Source: Bacillus sp. 522_BSPC
GTDB taxonomy: Bacteria > Bacillota > Bacilli > Bacillales > Cytobacillaceae
DNA: 42,004 nucleotides
Direction: 5' to 3'
Assembly (NCBI RefSeq): GCF_001076885.1
Contig: NZ_JVDT01000002.1
Coordinates: 1-42,004 of the forward strand
Below are positions 33,229 through 41,269 of the stretch, piece by piece. The translations under genes and the position numbers were made by a program. The stretch's first letter is position 1, and each line of letters starts with the position of its first letter. Under the pieces are notes generated by a model. The model did not search any database. It was not told the origin of the DNA and saw only the letters and a list, made by a program, of their open reading frames with translations.

Positions 33229-33513
33229 TTGCCAAAGTATTATCCAAATTTTAAAACCGGAGAAGTAGTGGAAGCAAAAAAATTATGGGGAAAGAATAAA
33301 ATTGATTTGTATAAGGAAGGGTATCTAGTTAATTTCTTTAAATCTAATCAATATAATGGTCAAGAGTATTTCATATTAAGAAAAAAAGTGGGGGATTATT
33401 ATCAATTTGAAAAGGTTAGCAGATATGGTACCACAAATAAATTACCTTTATTTCTAATTAAAGGTTGGACAATTGTTAAGGCTCCTGAAGGAGTTGAACT
33501 TAGAAGAGATTAA
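33229..33513 (+). CDS. Small basic protein upstream of primase
   Basis: 94 residues from the TTG at 33229, placed 8 bases after AAGGAGG (an in-frame GTG at 33220 lies in that site). Beta-rich and basic: PKYYPNFKTGEVVEAKKLWGKNKIDLY...YFILRKKVGDYYQFEKVSRYGTTNKLPLFLIKGWTIV. No known motif. The strong start and position before the replication gene suggest an element gene, perhaps a DNA-binding protein (guess). Confidence 0.6.
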   Translation: MPKYYPNFKTGEVVEAKKLWGKNKIDLYKEGYLVNFFKSNQYNGQEYFILRKKVGDYYQFEKVSRYGTTNKLPLFLIKGWTIVKAPEGVELRRD

Positions 33514-33637
33514 ACTACCAACATGCATGTATTTTTAAGCCATCTAACAGGTCTTCACAACACAATAAAAAGCATACATATAAAACACAATATACACTCC
33601 TAAACCCTGTGTAATGAGGAAAGGGGAGTGATGTAAT

Positions 33638-35218
33638 ATGGCTACATCTAAAGAATTTAAAAACAAAGTTACACCACCAAATTGGAGTAATATTGATGGA
33701 GAAAACAATCAAGAAATAACAGTTTCTACTGAGGAACTAAATAAAAAAGTTGAAGAATATGAAAAAAAGGATTTAAAACAAGTCTCAATAAAAGACACAG
33801 AAAATCTCCCTATCTGGAAGAGTGTCTTATACGACGAAGACGGAAATGAATATATTGGACCGAAAGGATTTAAGGTAGAATACATAGATAATGAAGTTCG
33901 ACTTGTTGGCCCATTTTTAAGGAAATCAGATAAAGGCTTTAGTTATATACATCGAGGTTTTTTGTCGGAATACCTCATAAAAAATGTTCCTGTCATCAAT
34001 TCAACGGGAAAGTTATATTTTTTTGATAATGGGGTGTATAGACCAGCGAATGAGAATGAGGATAAGGGGATAGTAAAAGAGTTATTAACACCTGAATATG
34101 CTAAGTCCCAGGTTATAAATGATGTTGTTCAATTGTGGAAGATAGATAGTCGAATTAATAAGTTTCCGCACGAAATAAATAAGTATCCCTTTAAGTTAAA
34201 TCTTCTAAATGGAACATTTGATTTACAAACTTGGGAGTTTACTAAAGGTCACTCAATAGATAACTATTCTACAATTCAAATACAAGCAAACTATGATCCG
34301 AACGCTAATGGAGAAAACTTCAATAAGTTTATTAATAGTGCAGTACCGGATAAAGAACTTCAAATGCTGCTGCAGGAAATGGTAGGGTATTGTTTAACTC
34401 CATTAACAGATTCCAAAAAGATGATTTTCATATTTGATGGACCGGGAGATGCAGGGAAAAGTACTTTTATCACAGCAACTCTAGAGAATCTCTTAACCGA
34501 TAATGCTAAATCACACATTCCATTACAAGACTTGTCTGATAATGAGTACAAACAAGCAGAATTGTTTGGGAAGGTTGTCAATATATTTGCTGATCTACCC
34601 GCTAAAGGAATTAAAGATAATGGCTATTTAAAAGCGGCTACCGGGAATGATAGGATATCTGCACGAAGACCATATGGACAAGTATTTGAGTTTTATAATA
34701 AAGCAAAGTTTGTTTTCTCCACAAATGGTCTACCGGATAATTACAGTAAAGATACTAGTGATGCTTTTTACAACAGGTTAAGTATTATCCCTTTTAAGCA
34801 TGTACCTGCAAAAAAAGACCCTCACCTGAAGGAAAAATTATACAAAGAGAAGGACGCTATCCTGCTTTGGATTCTAGACGGACTAAGAAGATTGATACAT
34901 GAAAATAATTTTAAGTTTACAGAAAGTAGGGAATCTAGTGAACTAGTCCAAAGATACAGAGAAGAGAATAATGCTGTAATGAAATTCATGAATGAACATT
35001 GCGAATTTAATCCAGATGCTGAGACAGCGCGTATTAATCTGTTTACAGCATGGCAAAATTTCTGTGAACAAAATGGACACATTGCGGGAAGTCAAACAAA
35101 GTTTAATAAAAAAATTGAAAGTATATATGGTAATCTGGTTAAACGTAGCCAAATGAATAACAGTAGAAGGACTAAGTCTTGGAAGGGTTTAAAACTACTT
35201 GATTTTGATGAAATTTAA
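33638..35218 (+). CDS. P4/D5-type primase-helicase of a phage or mobile element
   Basis: 526 residues. The D5_N-like region (about 145-250, LNLLNGTFDLQTWEFTKGHSIDNYSTIQIQANYDPNA) leads to an SF3 helicase core with Walker A GPGDAGKST (268-276). Then come DLSDNEYKQAELFGKVVNIFADLPAKG (Walker B region), AATGNDRISARRPYGQVFEF and KFVFSTNGLPDNY (motif C), and a C-terminal NrS-1/Poxvirus D5-type winged helix (from about 440). A separate primase domain is short or absent, as in many satellite elements. It would unwind DNA at the element's own origin. GGGGAGTGATGTAAT precedes ATG. Flanked by an origin-like region upstream and iteron-like repeats downstream. Confidence 0.88.
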   Translation: MATSKEFKNKVTPPNWSNIDGENNQEITVSTEELNKKVEEYEKKDLKQVSIKDTENLPIWKSVLYDEDGNEYIGPKGFKVEYIDNEVRLVGPFLRKSDKGFSYIHRGFLSEYLIKNVPVINSTGKLYFFDNGVYRPANENEDKGIVKELLTPEYAKSQVINDVVQLWKIDSRINKFPHEINKYPFKLNLLNGTFDLQTWEFTKGHSIDNYSTIQIQANYDPNANGENFNKFINSAVPDKELQMLLQEMVGYCLTPLTDSKKMIFIFDGPGDAGKSTFITATLENLLTDNAKSHIPLQDLSDNEYKQAELFGKVVNIFADLPAKGIKDNGYLKAATGNDRISARRPYGQVFEFYNKAKFVFSTNGLPDNYSKDTSDAFYNRLSIIPFKHVPAKKDPHLKEKLYKEKDAILLWILDGLRRLIHENNFKFTESRESSELVQRYREENNAVMKFMNEHCEFNPDAETARINLFTAWQNFCEQNGHIAGSQTKFNKKIESIYGNLVKRSQMNNSRRTKSWKGLKLLDFDEI

Positions 35219-35223
35219 ATTGC

Positions 35224-35252
35224 AGACGGGTATTAAACCCGTCTTTAATTTT
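35224..35252 (+). terminator. Terminator of primase gene
   Basis: AGACGGGT-ATTA-AACCCGTCT, then TTAATTTTG, 5 bases after the stop codon. Confidence 0.8.
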
Positions 35253-35270
35253 GTAAAAATAGAACCCAAG

Positions 35271-35516
35271 TTGAACCAATCTTGAGCCAATAATGAACCA
35301 AGTGTTTGCAAGCGAGAAAAGGGTTGAGCCAAATGAACCAGTTTAATTATTAAAACAGTAGTATATGTGAGGTGTATACAAATAATCTCTTGTAGTTTTG
35401 TAATGCTTTTCAAAATGGTCATTTAGGTAAATAGTAGTTCAAACGGCTCAAGTATTGATACTAATAGAATCGCAAGGCTTAAAACTAGTTCAACAAAACA
35501 TCCAAAAGTGGTTCAA
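35271..35516. repeat. Iteron-like field of TTGARCC motifs
   Basis: Forward copies of (T/A)TGA(A/G)CCA(A/G) at 35271, 35282, 35293, 35324 and 35333. Inverted copies at 35445-35451 (GGCTCAA) and 35510-35516 (GGTTCAA), plus weaker AGTTCAA at 35436 and 35487. Spacings of 11, 11, 31 and 9 bases place most forward copies near one helical face. The A/G alternation at one position is notable. Directly behind a primase-helicase, it fits an initiator-binding field or operator. Confidence 0.65.
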
Positions 35517-35613
35517 TGCTTCTTGTGATTCCTTCCAAAATAAAGGTAAGAACAAGTGTTTGTTTAAGTGTATAAGTAGAAAGATTACACTAAAGATACT
35601 TGGAGGGATTCTC

Positions 35614-35826
35614 TTGAAAAACAAGGATATACTTCGTAAGAAGGCTGATTATGAACTAATAACGTTTAACCATTTTCAGTACAATTTCTTCATTGCAAGA
35701 TTTAAGAAATGCTTTTTATTGCCAGATGAAACTGAACCATTCTTCTATTTCATATATGTACTTAAAGAGGATTACAGAGTGGCAGGCAAAAAAAGGGAAA
35801 GACAAAAATTGAAAAGTATAATGTAA
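35614..35826 (+). CDS. Small protein, element gene
   Basis: 70 residues from TTG 35614 (TTGGAGGG six bases upstream): MKNKDILRKKADYELITFNH, then a segment FQYNFFIARFKKCFLLPDETEPFFYFIYVLKEDYRV and a basic tail KKRERQKLKSIM. The longer in-frame form from 35455 has no ribosome binding site and runs through the repeat field. The stop overlaps the next start (TAATG). Not recognised. Confidence 0.6.
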   Translation: MKNKDILRKKADYELITFNHFQYNFFIARFKKCFLLPDETEPFFYFIYVLKEDYRVAGKKRERQKLKSIM

Positions 35827-35963
35827 TGTGTTTTAACCAAGATTTTAAAGATTTTAACCAAATGATTTTGCTGCTTTGTCCGATTTTGGAAGAGTATATA
35901 CTAGAGCCAGATGTTCGATACAAATTAATCAAGTTAGCGCGAAAGTTACATCCATGTCAGTAG
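35826..35963 (+). CDS. 45-residue protein coupled to the preceding gene
   Basis: The ATG shares its A with the TAA stop of the upstream gene (TAATG), a translational-coupling arrangement. MCFNQDFKDFNQMILLLCP, then ILEEYILEPDVRYKLIKLARKLHPCQ. A predicted helical, basic C-terminus; three cysteines (C2, C18, C44). A strong terminator follows at once. Function unknown. Confidence 0.6.
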   Translation: MCFNQDFKDFNQMILLLCPILEEYILEPDVRYKLIKLARKLHPCQ

Positions 35964-35988
35964 GGACTAGTCCCTGCTGTTTTTTTAT
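35958..35988 (+). terminator. Terminator of the small-gene operon
   Basis: CAG-T-AGGGACT/AGTCCCT-G-CTG followed by TTTTTTTATTTTT. The hairpin begins in the last codon of the 45-residue ORF. Confidence 0.85.
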
Positions 35989-36099
35989 TTTTAAACAAGG
36001 GTTGTTATAAGTTATGTCTAATAGAAAGGTATATGAAAATTCCGTTAAGGTCTGGTCAGTTTTTAACAATCAATTTAAAAATGAAAGGGGAGGATTTTG

Positions 36100-36501
36100 A
36101 TGAATCAAAAAGTAGAAATTAGAAGAAATATAGTTGTTGAGAAGTTAGTGGAGTTAAACTTATTTCATGCAAGATACGGTTTGAAAGTAAAGGGTTACAT
36201 ATATAACGATAGGGATGAGGAGTTGGAAGGAGTACTTATAGAGGAGCGAAGAAGCCTAGGCGAAGAGCCGAATGTTTATCTCCTATCAGATATAGAATAT
36301 ACAAACATTTTGAATGGTTTCTATAATTATGATTTAAAAGAGGCGAAGAGGTTACTGTTACAAGATTGTACATTTTCACTTGCTAGAAACGATAAAACAG
36401 GTTTTTATCAGTTTACTTTTATTCGATCTATTAATGATATTTTTGTTTTTATGTGTTCGAAAGAAGAAAGAGATTATTTATTCAATTTTTTGATAGGTTA
36501 G
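36100..36501 (+). CDS. Hypothetical protein
   Basis: 133 residues from ATG 36100 (GGGGAGGATTTTG upstream; a TTG three bases earlier is in frame). A soluble, charged, alpha/beta-looking protein: MNQKVEIRRNIVVEKLVELNL, VKGYIYNDRDEELEGVLIEERRSLGEEPNVYLL, FTFIRSINDIFVFMCSKEERDYLFNFLIG. No known motif, no membrane helix. It is part of the same island as the primase by position. Confidence 0.65.
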   Translation: MNQKVEIRRNIVVEKLVELNLFHARYGLKVKGYIYNDRDEELEGVLIEERRSLGEEPNVYLLSDIEYTNILNGFYNYDLKEAKRLLLQDCTFSLARNDKTGFYQFTFIRSINDIFVFMCSKEERDYLFNFLIG

Positions 36502-36575
36502 TTTATAGTTGGCCCTGATATTATCTTTAAGACGCGCTATAATGTATGTAATTAGTAATTGGGGGTGACCTAAAA

Positions 36576-37058
36576 TTGAAAGAGATTAATTCGAGAATAA
36601 GATATTTGGCATTTCTTATATTCTGGACGCTGCTAATTGGTGGAATTAGTTCTGTCATGTTGTATCCTATTAATCATTTCACATTAAAAATTGATATAGT
36701 TTTCTATTATTCCTTATTCATATTAGCATTTGTAAGCAGTGGAATATTTTATCACATATTTTATTCTGTAATTATTTTTGGAAGTGCCGAAAATCCTAGT
36801 GAGAAAAAGGAAAGATTTTGGGATACATTATCGATTGTTATATTTAGTATAATTGTATTAATCTTTGGCATAATCGTTTATTTATTATCAGGTATTCTGG
36901 CTTATGGTATTGTGACATTCTTTGTTTGTCTTAGTGGAGTATATACTTGGTGTTTGCCAATGCTTGACATAAAAAAATTGCTAAAAGAAAGAGAACAGAA
37001 ATATAATAAAGTGTTTATTGATGAAAATGGTCATAAGCGTATGTGGTTTAAAGTTTAA
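36576..37058 (+). CDS. Four-helix membrane protein, unknown
   Basis: 160 residues from TTG 36576 with GGGGGTGA upstream. Hydrophobic helices near 8-30, 41-68, 83-105 and 107-125, then a charged tail KLLKEREQKYNKVFIDENGHKRMWFKV. A TATAAT at 36538 may be its -10. The stop overlaps the terminator hairpin. Not recognised. Confidence 0.65.
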   Translation: MKEINSRIRYLAFLIFWTLLIGGISSVMLYPINHFTLKIDIVFYYSLFILAFVSSGIFYHIFYSVIIFGSAENPSEKKERFWDTLSIVIFSIIVLIFGIIVYLLSGILAYGIVTFFVCLSGVYTWCLPMLDIKKLLKEREQKYNKVFIDENGHKRMWFKV

Positions 37059-37105
37059 AAAAGTATGTCTCCTAACAGTATTGTTGGAAGTAGACATACT
37101 TTTTT
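37058..37105 (+). terminator. Terminator after the membrane protein gene
   Basis: AAAAAGTATGTCT pairs with AGACATACTTTTT. The upper stem CC.AACA/TGTT.GG is also formed. A and T runs lie on both sides. Confidence 0.85.
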
Positions 37106-37350
37106 ATTTATAATATGTCCCTTATTGCTTTGCTAATGGTGAAAAAAAAATTCAACCGAAAAAAATGCTACAGAGTAAAAATGAGCGATATTGATAAGGA
37201 AAAAAATGAAAAAAATAGGTCGTGCAAGAAATCGCTTAACATTTAATCATTTTGCAGATAAAAAAAATCAACTGACCGATTTTGGGGGAAATGAAGAAAT
37301 AACAACAAATAATTAATTGAACGAGACGAAAAAAATAAATAACTAAAGTA

Positions 37351-37388
37351 GGGGTCCTACCAACAAAACGCGGAAAACATACGCTAAG
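37351..37388 (+). repeat. Left 38-bp terminal inverted repeat of Tn3-family element
   Basis: Begins GGGGTCCTACCAAC and ends GGAAAACATACGCTAAG. Length 38, with the canonical GGGG outer end and ACGCTAAG inner end of Tn3-family elements (Tn21 and Tn4430 share this layout). Confidence 0.88.
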
Positions 37389-37402
37389 CAAATTTCGACA
37401 TG

Positions 37403-37442
37403 AAAAAAGCCGATTTTTCCTACGCTAAGGAATCATCGGCTT
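37403..37442 (-). terminator. Terminator of the mer operon
   Basis: AAGCCGAT pairs with ATCGGCTT; on the minus strand a TTTTTT run follows. The loop contains TACGCTAAG, the same octamer as the inner end of the terminal repeat 33 bases away. Confidence 0.75.
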
Positions 37443-37457
37443 GATATTAAAAGATAG

Positions 37458-39098
37458 TTATCCTGCACAACAAGATAGTTTGGATACATCTTTGTCAAAC
37501 GTTAGAGCAGCCAGCTTCAGTCCTTCTGCCATTGTCAAATATGGTGCAAGGGTTTCGCGAAGATCCTCTACGGTTAAACCGAATTTGACAGCTAATGTCG
37601 CTGCATAAATCACGTCTCCTGCGTTTTCTGCAACCACATGAGCCCCTAATATTTTTAACGTTTTCGCGTCCGCGACCAGTTTAAACACACCTGTTGTTTC
37701 CCGATTAACCAGTGCTCTTGGAACGGCATCTAACGGCAAAACGGATGTTTTCACTTCATATCCTTTCTCTTTCGCCTGTTGCTCCGTTAAACCAACCGTT
37801 GCAATTGCTGGAGCTGTAAATGTAACCCCCGGAACCACTTCTAAATTCAGCTTTTTGTTCAGTCCACCGATAGCATTTCCTGCCGCAACTCCACCTTGAT
37901 AAGCTGCTACATATACAAATTGAGGACCAAGCGTGACATCTCCTGCTGCATAGATGCGTGAATTCGTTGTTTTTGAATACTCATCGATTACGATTTCACC
38001 ACGGGGGCCTACTTCAACGCCTGCATCCTGTAAATTCAAGGTTGCCGTGTTTGGTGTTCTTCCTGTGGCAACCAGTAATTGATCTGCCTCAATGATTCGC
38101 TTCTTGCCATTTACCTCAACATGGACCTTTTTAATGTCTCCATCTTGTTCGATTCGTTCAAAAGATGCTCCCGTCACTAAGTTGACCCCTTGTTCTGTCA
38201 AGGCTTGCGTGATTGCTTCTGAAACCTCAGGATCGTATTCCTTTAACAAACGCGGGCTTCTTTGCATCAATGTGACTTCTGAGCCTAGATTATGGAAGAG
38301 TTGTCCCAATTCCATCCCGATATAGCCAGAACCGATGACCGTAAGACGCTTAGGAACCTTCTTTAATTCAAGCAGAGTTGTGCTTGTTAAATAATCGACT
38401 TCATCCAGTCCAGGAATGTTTGGCACTGCTGGTGAAGCACCTGTCGCGATTAAGAATCGTTTGGCTGACAACTGAATGCTATTGACTTCAACGGTTTTTT
38501 CATCTACGAATTTCGCTTCGCCTTTGATTAATTCAAAGCCGTAGTCATCAATCAAATCCACATATTTTGAGTTTCGAAGATCCGTCACCAGTTCATTTTT
38601 CTGCTTGATCAATGGTGCCAAATCAACGTCACCAGCTGACGTGTGCAATCCGATGAATGGATTATTTTTTGCCAGATGATTGATTTCGCCAGCCCGAAGC
38701 AAAGTCTTTGAAGGAACACAGCCGATGTTCACGCATGTTCCACCAACCGTACCACGTTCAATGATTGCCACTTTTGCTCCGTATTTCACGGCTTCGATGG
38801 CAGATGAAAAGGCAGCCCCACCAGAACCGATGATGATGTAGTCATAATCACCTTCATCACCTAACTGCATCATTTCTTGCGATTGTACTTCTTCTGCTTC
38901 GCCTGGTTGATATTTCGCTTCAGCAATCGCTTTTTTCGCTGTTTCAACCTCTAAGCCATTTGGTAGCTCAAATACAGCTTCGCCACGGCGAAAATCTACT
39001 TCAATCCCTCTTGCACCCATGTTTTCAAGAGCAACAGCTACATGCTCTTCACAACCCGTACAAGTCATTCCTTGAACGTTCACTCGATATTTTTTCAT
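37458..39098 (-). CDS. merA: Mercuric reductase
   Basis: 546 residues. An N-terminal heavy-metal domain with GMTCTGC (10-16) is joined by a linker to the flavoprotein disulphide reductase core: FAD motif GSGGAA (91-96), active-site CVNIGC (C122, C127), NADPH motif [13 protein letters not shown] site YAAGDV, and the dimerisation domain. The C-terminal pair C543-C544 (SCCAG) delivers Hg(II) to the active site. It reduces Hg(II) to volatile Hg(0) with NADPH in the cytoplasm. Last gene of the operon. AAAAGGAGGGAG before ATG. The single HMA domain matches the shorter MerA type of Bacillus (some Bacillus forms have two). Confidence 0.97.
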   Translation of the reverse strand: MKKYRVNVQGMTCTGCEEHVAVALENMGARGIEVDFRRGEAVFELPNGLEVETAKKAIAEAKYQPGEAEEVQSQEMMQLGDEGDYDYIIIGSGGAAFSSAIEAVKYGAKVAIIERGTVGGTCVNIGCVPSKTLLRAGEINHLAKNNPFIGLHTSAGDVDLAPLIKQKNELVTDLRNSKYVDLIDDYGFELIKGEAKFVDEKTVEVNSIQLSAKRFLIATGASPAVPNIPGLDEVDYLTSTTLLELKKVPKRLTVIGSGYIGMELGQLFHNLGSEVTLMQRSPRLLKEYDPEVSEAITQALTEQGVNLVTGASFERIEQDGDIKKVHVEVNGKKRIIEADQLLVATGRTPNTATLNLQDAGVEVGPRGEIVIDEYSKTTNSRIYAAGDVTLGPQFVYVAAYQGGVAAGNAIGGLNKKLNLEVVPGVTFTAPAIATVGLTEQQAKEKGYEVKTSVLPLDAVPRALVNRETTGVFKLVADAKTLKILGAHVVAENAGDVIYAATLAVKFGLTVEDLRETLAPYLTMAEGLKLAALTFDKDVSKLSCCAG

Positions 39099-39113
39099 GT
39101 TAACTCCCTCCTT

Positions 39114-39452
39114 TTATTCGACTCCAAGCCCGAAATCCGAAACTGCCGTCTTAATTGCCTGTAAATCCGTTTTCTTATCATTAAAGGAAACCGTTACTTC
39201 GCCCTTGCTTCCACTGACTTTAATGGCTGTTTTGCTAACGCCATCTATCTCTTCCAGGACGCTTTCTACAACAGACGGCGGACAACAATCCATCCCCAAA
39301 ACCGTGAATGTCCCTGTTTTAGTTGTTTCAATGGTAGCTTTTACTTCCTTCTTAGCATCTATAGTATTTTGTGCTTCTTTTTCGTTGCTACACGCACTAA
39401 CCACTAACAGAAGGGATAATAGCATCATAATCCTAATTATTTTTACGCTCAT
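39114..39452 (-). CDS. merP: MerP-like mercury-binding lipoprotein
   Basis: 112 residues from the ATG at 39452 (GAGGTG seven bases upstream). Signal peptide with lipobox (LLVVSACSNE), so it is anchored to the outer face of the membrane instead of being a free periplasmic MerP. The HMA-like domain (TGTFTVLGMDCCPPSVVESVLEEIDGV...GEVTVSFNDKKTDLQAIKTAVSDFG) has adjacent cysteines in GMDCCPPS in place of the usual GMTCxxC. It probably catches Hg(II) and passes it to the MerT-like protein. 15 bases before merA. Confidence 0.82.
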   Translation of the reverse strand: MSVKIIRIMMLLSLLLVVSACSNEKEAQNTIDAKKEVKATIETTKTGTFTVLGMDCCPPSVVESVLEEIDGVSKTAIKVSGSKGEVTVSFNDKKTDLQAIKTAVSDFGLGVE

Positions 39453-39469
39453 ATAAAGCACCTCATTTT

Positions 39470-39772
39470 TTATAGTCCACCTTCAACTAGAAATAAAAAA
39501 AGAAACATGCAGAAAACGAAAAACGTCGTGATCCATAAGCCGATGATAGAACTCTTCCTTTTGCCTTTTCTCCCGTAAACCATGTAAAAGGAGTATGCAA
39601 GAAGGATGATGGTAACGATGCTGAACAATAACCGATACTTCAATGAGTAGAAGGCGATTGCTCCTGCAAATCCAGTTAATCCAAGAGGAATAAAAATCAG
39701 TGGACCCAAGCAGCATGCAGCCATACCAAAAGCTGAAAATATAGTGGCTAACTGTGACACTTTTTCCTTCAT
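39470..39772 (-). CDS. merT: MerT-family mercuric transporter
   Basis: 100 residues with three hydrophobic helices. The first carries the vicinal pair C20-C21 (GMAACCLGPLIFIPLG), the MerT mercury-binding site. The second cytoplasmic Cys pair of Gram-negative MerT is missing. The loop is RKGKRKSS, and the only other cysteine is in the last helix (FVFCMF). It overlaps the upstream MerE-like gene by 4 bases (ATGA). Imports Hg(II) for MerA. Confidence 0.88.
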   Translation of the reverse strand: MKEKVSQLATIFSAFGMAACCLGPLIFIPLGLTGFAGAIAFYSLKYRLLFSIVTIILLAYSFYMVYGRKGKRKSSIIGLWITTFFVFCMFLFLFLVEGGL

Positions 39773-40038
39773 GATTTAAACCTCTTCATACTGCAACAAT
39801 CATGCGTTGTTGTTTCTTTCGTTGTTTCATTTTTAATTTCTGGGTTCAGTTTTCTCCATCCTTTGAAAAGGGTGAAAACAAATAACAGACCCATCACGAT
39901 GAAAATAACATCTTTAAATTCCGTGAAGTATGAGCCCAGTGCCGTTCCCGCAAACAACGGAAGCAGTAAAAACAAATGGCACGGACATGTGATTAGTGCG
40001 ACAAGAAACCAACCTGAACTTTTTATTGTGTTTTTCAT
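39769..40038 (-). CDS. merE: MerE/MerC-like mercury transporter with C-terminal Cys pair
   Basis: 89 residues, two membrane helices. LITCPCHLFLLLPLFAGTALGSYF carries the Cys-Pro-Cys of MerE-type transporters. After helix 2 a charged cytoplasmic tail ends in THDCCSMKRFKS, an additional Cys pair that typical MerE lacks. It may hand Hg(II) to MerA or MerR in place of the loop missing from the MerT partner (inference). Between merR and merT, with 13 bases to merR. Confidence 0.82.
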   Translation of the reverse strand: MKNTIKSSGWFLVALITCPCHLFLLLPLFAGTALGSYFTEFKDVIFIVMGLLFVFTLFKGWRKLNPEIKNETTKETTTHDCCSMKRFKS

Positions 40039-40051
40039 CCTGTTTCACCTC

Positions 40052-40450
40052 TTATTTCTTCATCAGTGTTTCAATAATGGGACATTCGTAAATATCTTTG
40101 TTTTCGGGACATCTTTCTTTAAGATCCATCAGCATTTGTTCAATTCTTTTGAGATCTTCAATTTTACGCTGGATGTCCTCTATCTTAAGAACGGTGAAAT
40201 CATACATATCACGGCACTTTGCTTCATCGCGATCAACGACTCCTAGCAACTTATCAATTTCATTTAGCGTAAAGCCTAGTTCCTGCATCCTCTTTATGAA
40301 ATTCAATCGATCGACCGTTTGTTGTGAATACATTCGGTATCCCTTTTCGGTACGATTAGGCTCTGGAATTAACCCTAAACGTTCATAATATCGAATGGTC
40401 TCTTTATTAACGCCGCACTTTTCAGCCAGTTCTCCAATACGAAATTGCAT
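40052..40450 (-). CDS. merR: Mercury-responsive regulator MerR
   Basis: 132 residues. Helix-turn-helix at the N-terminus (FRIGELAEKCGVNKETIRYYERLGLIPEPNRTEKGYRMYS), a dimerisation helix (about 75-110), and the Hg ligands C79 (EAKCRDMYDF), C114 (KERCPENKD) and C123 (YECPI), the three-cysteine set of MerR. First gene of its own operon, as in Bacillus RC607, so it is autoregulated from the same promoter as the structural genes. GAGGTGAG before ATG. Confidence 0.95.
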   Translation of the reverse strand: MQFRIGELAEKCGVNKETIRYYERLGLIPEPNRTEKGYRMYSQQTVDRLNFIKRMQELGFTLNEIDKLLGVVDRDEAKCRDMYDFTVLKIEDIQRKIEDLKRIEQMLMDLKERCPENKDIYECPIIETLMKK

Positions 40451-40468
40451 TTATCTCACCTCATATAA

Positions 40469-40500
40469 AGTATAAACCCTGTACCATAGTACATAGTCAA
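40469..40500 (-). promoter_or_regulatory. mer promoter and MerR operator
   Basis: On the minus strand: -35 TTGACT (40500-40495), a 20-base spacer, -10 TATACT (40474-40469). The dyad TGTACTATGGTACA (40493-40480) fills the spacer. An overlong spacer with a GTAC-N4-GTAC dyad is the hallmark of MerR-controlled promoters, which are untwisted on Hg(II) binding. Confidence 0.9.
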
Positions 40501-40540
40501 TATATATATTACTCCCTTCAATTAAATGATTCCAATGCCG

Positions 40541-40667
40541 AAAACGACCGTTTTTGGTTAAAAACAGAGAACTTCTCTAAAACCTCAAAAACTACTTAAA
40601 ATGCATAACCAAAAATATGACCAAAATCTAAATACCAATATATCTATTACAAACCCCTTTTTGGTAT
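40541..40667. other. Probable res site for TnpR
   Basis: Between the divergent merR and tnpR genes lie several imperfect dyads: AAAACG-AC-CGTTTT (40541-40554), and ATACCAA...TTGGTAT (40632-40667) with about 30 bp span. CCAAAAATATGACCAAAAT lies between them. This is where Tn3-family elements with divergent or leading tnpR carry three resolvase subsites. Subsites are not delimited. Confidence 0.5.
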
Positions 40668-40695
40668 AGTTAGGACATTAAAAAAGGGGGAATTC

Positions 40696-41268
40696 TTGTT
40701 GAAATTTGGATATGCACGTGTCAGTACACAAGATCAGTCATTATCGTTACAACTCGATGCATTGACTCACTACGGAGTGGACCAGACTTTTGAAGAAAAG
40801 GAGTCAGGCAAGAGAAAAAACCGTCCGCAGCTTGACGAGCTTCTTAAAGTTTTGCGTAAAGGCGACACGGTAGTTGTCTATAAATTAGACCGTATCAGTC
40901 GTAGTACCAAACATTTAATTGAGCTTATGGAACATTTTGAATCAAAGGGTATTCATTTTGTCTCCATACAAGACAAGATTGACACGACAACTGCTATGGG
41001 ACGATTCTTTTTTAGAATGTTGGCCAGCATAGCAGAATTAGAACGAGATATTATTAGTGAACGAACGAAAGATGGATTGACGGCTGCTAGAGCTAGAGGA
41101 AGAAACGGAGGCAGACCGAAGGTTGATTTAAAGAAAATAGAACTTGCTATAAAAATGTACGAAAGCAAAGATTACTCTTTATCTCAAATTAAGACGGCAA
41201 CAGGGATTGGAGCGACAACCTTATATCGTTATCTAGAAAAGAAAAAGATATCTAGCAAGGAGTTGTAG
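40696..41268 (+). CDS. tnpR: Tn3-type serine resolvase
   Basis: 190 residues from TTG 40696 (a second TTG at 40699 is equally possible; AAAAAGGGGG upstream). Catalytic Ser in YARVSTQDQS (S10), R68-type loop YKLDRISRST, FFFRMLASIAELERDIISERTKDGLTAARARGR (long E helix), and a C-terminal helix-turn-helix (SLSQIKTATGIGATTLYRYL). It resolves the cointegrate made by TnpA at the res site. It ends two bases before tnpA and is probably co-transcribed. Confidence 0.93.
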   Translation: MLKFGYARVSTQDQSLSLQLDALTHYGVDQTFEEKESGKRKNRPQLDELLKVLRKGDTVVVYKLDRISRSTKHLIELMEHFESKGIHFVSIQDKIDTTTAMGRFFFRMLASIAELERDIISERTKDGLTAARARGRNGGRPKVDLKKIELAIKMYESKDYSLSQIKTATGIGATTLYRYLEKKKISSKEL

Positions 41269-41269
41269 C

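Noticed and set aside
35455-35613. Longer start for the 70-residue gene
   Set aside because: The added 53 codons pass through the TTGARCC repeat field and have no ribosome binding site. TTG at 35614 follows GGAGGG.
39863-40388. Plus-strand frames opposite merE and merR
   Set aside because: They are antisense to clearly identified mer genes.
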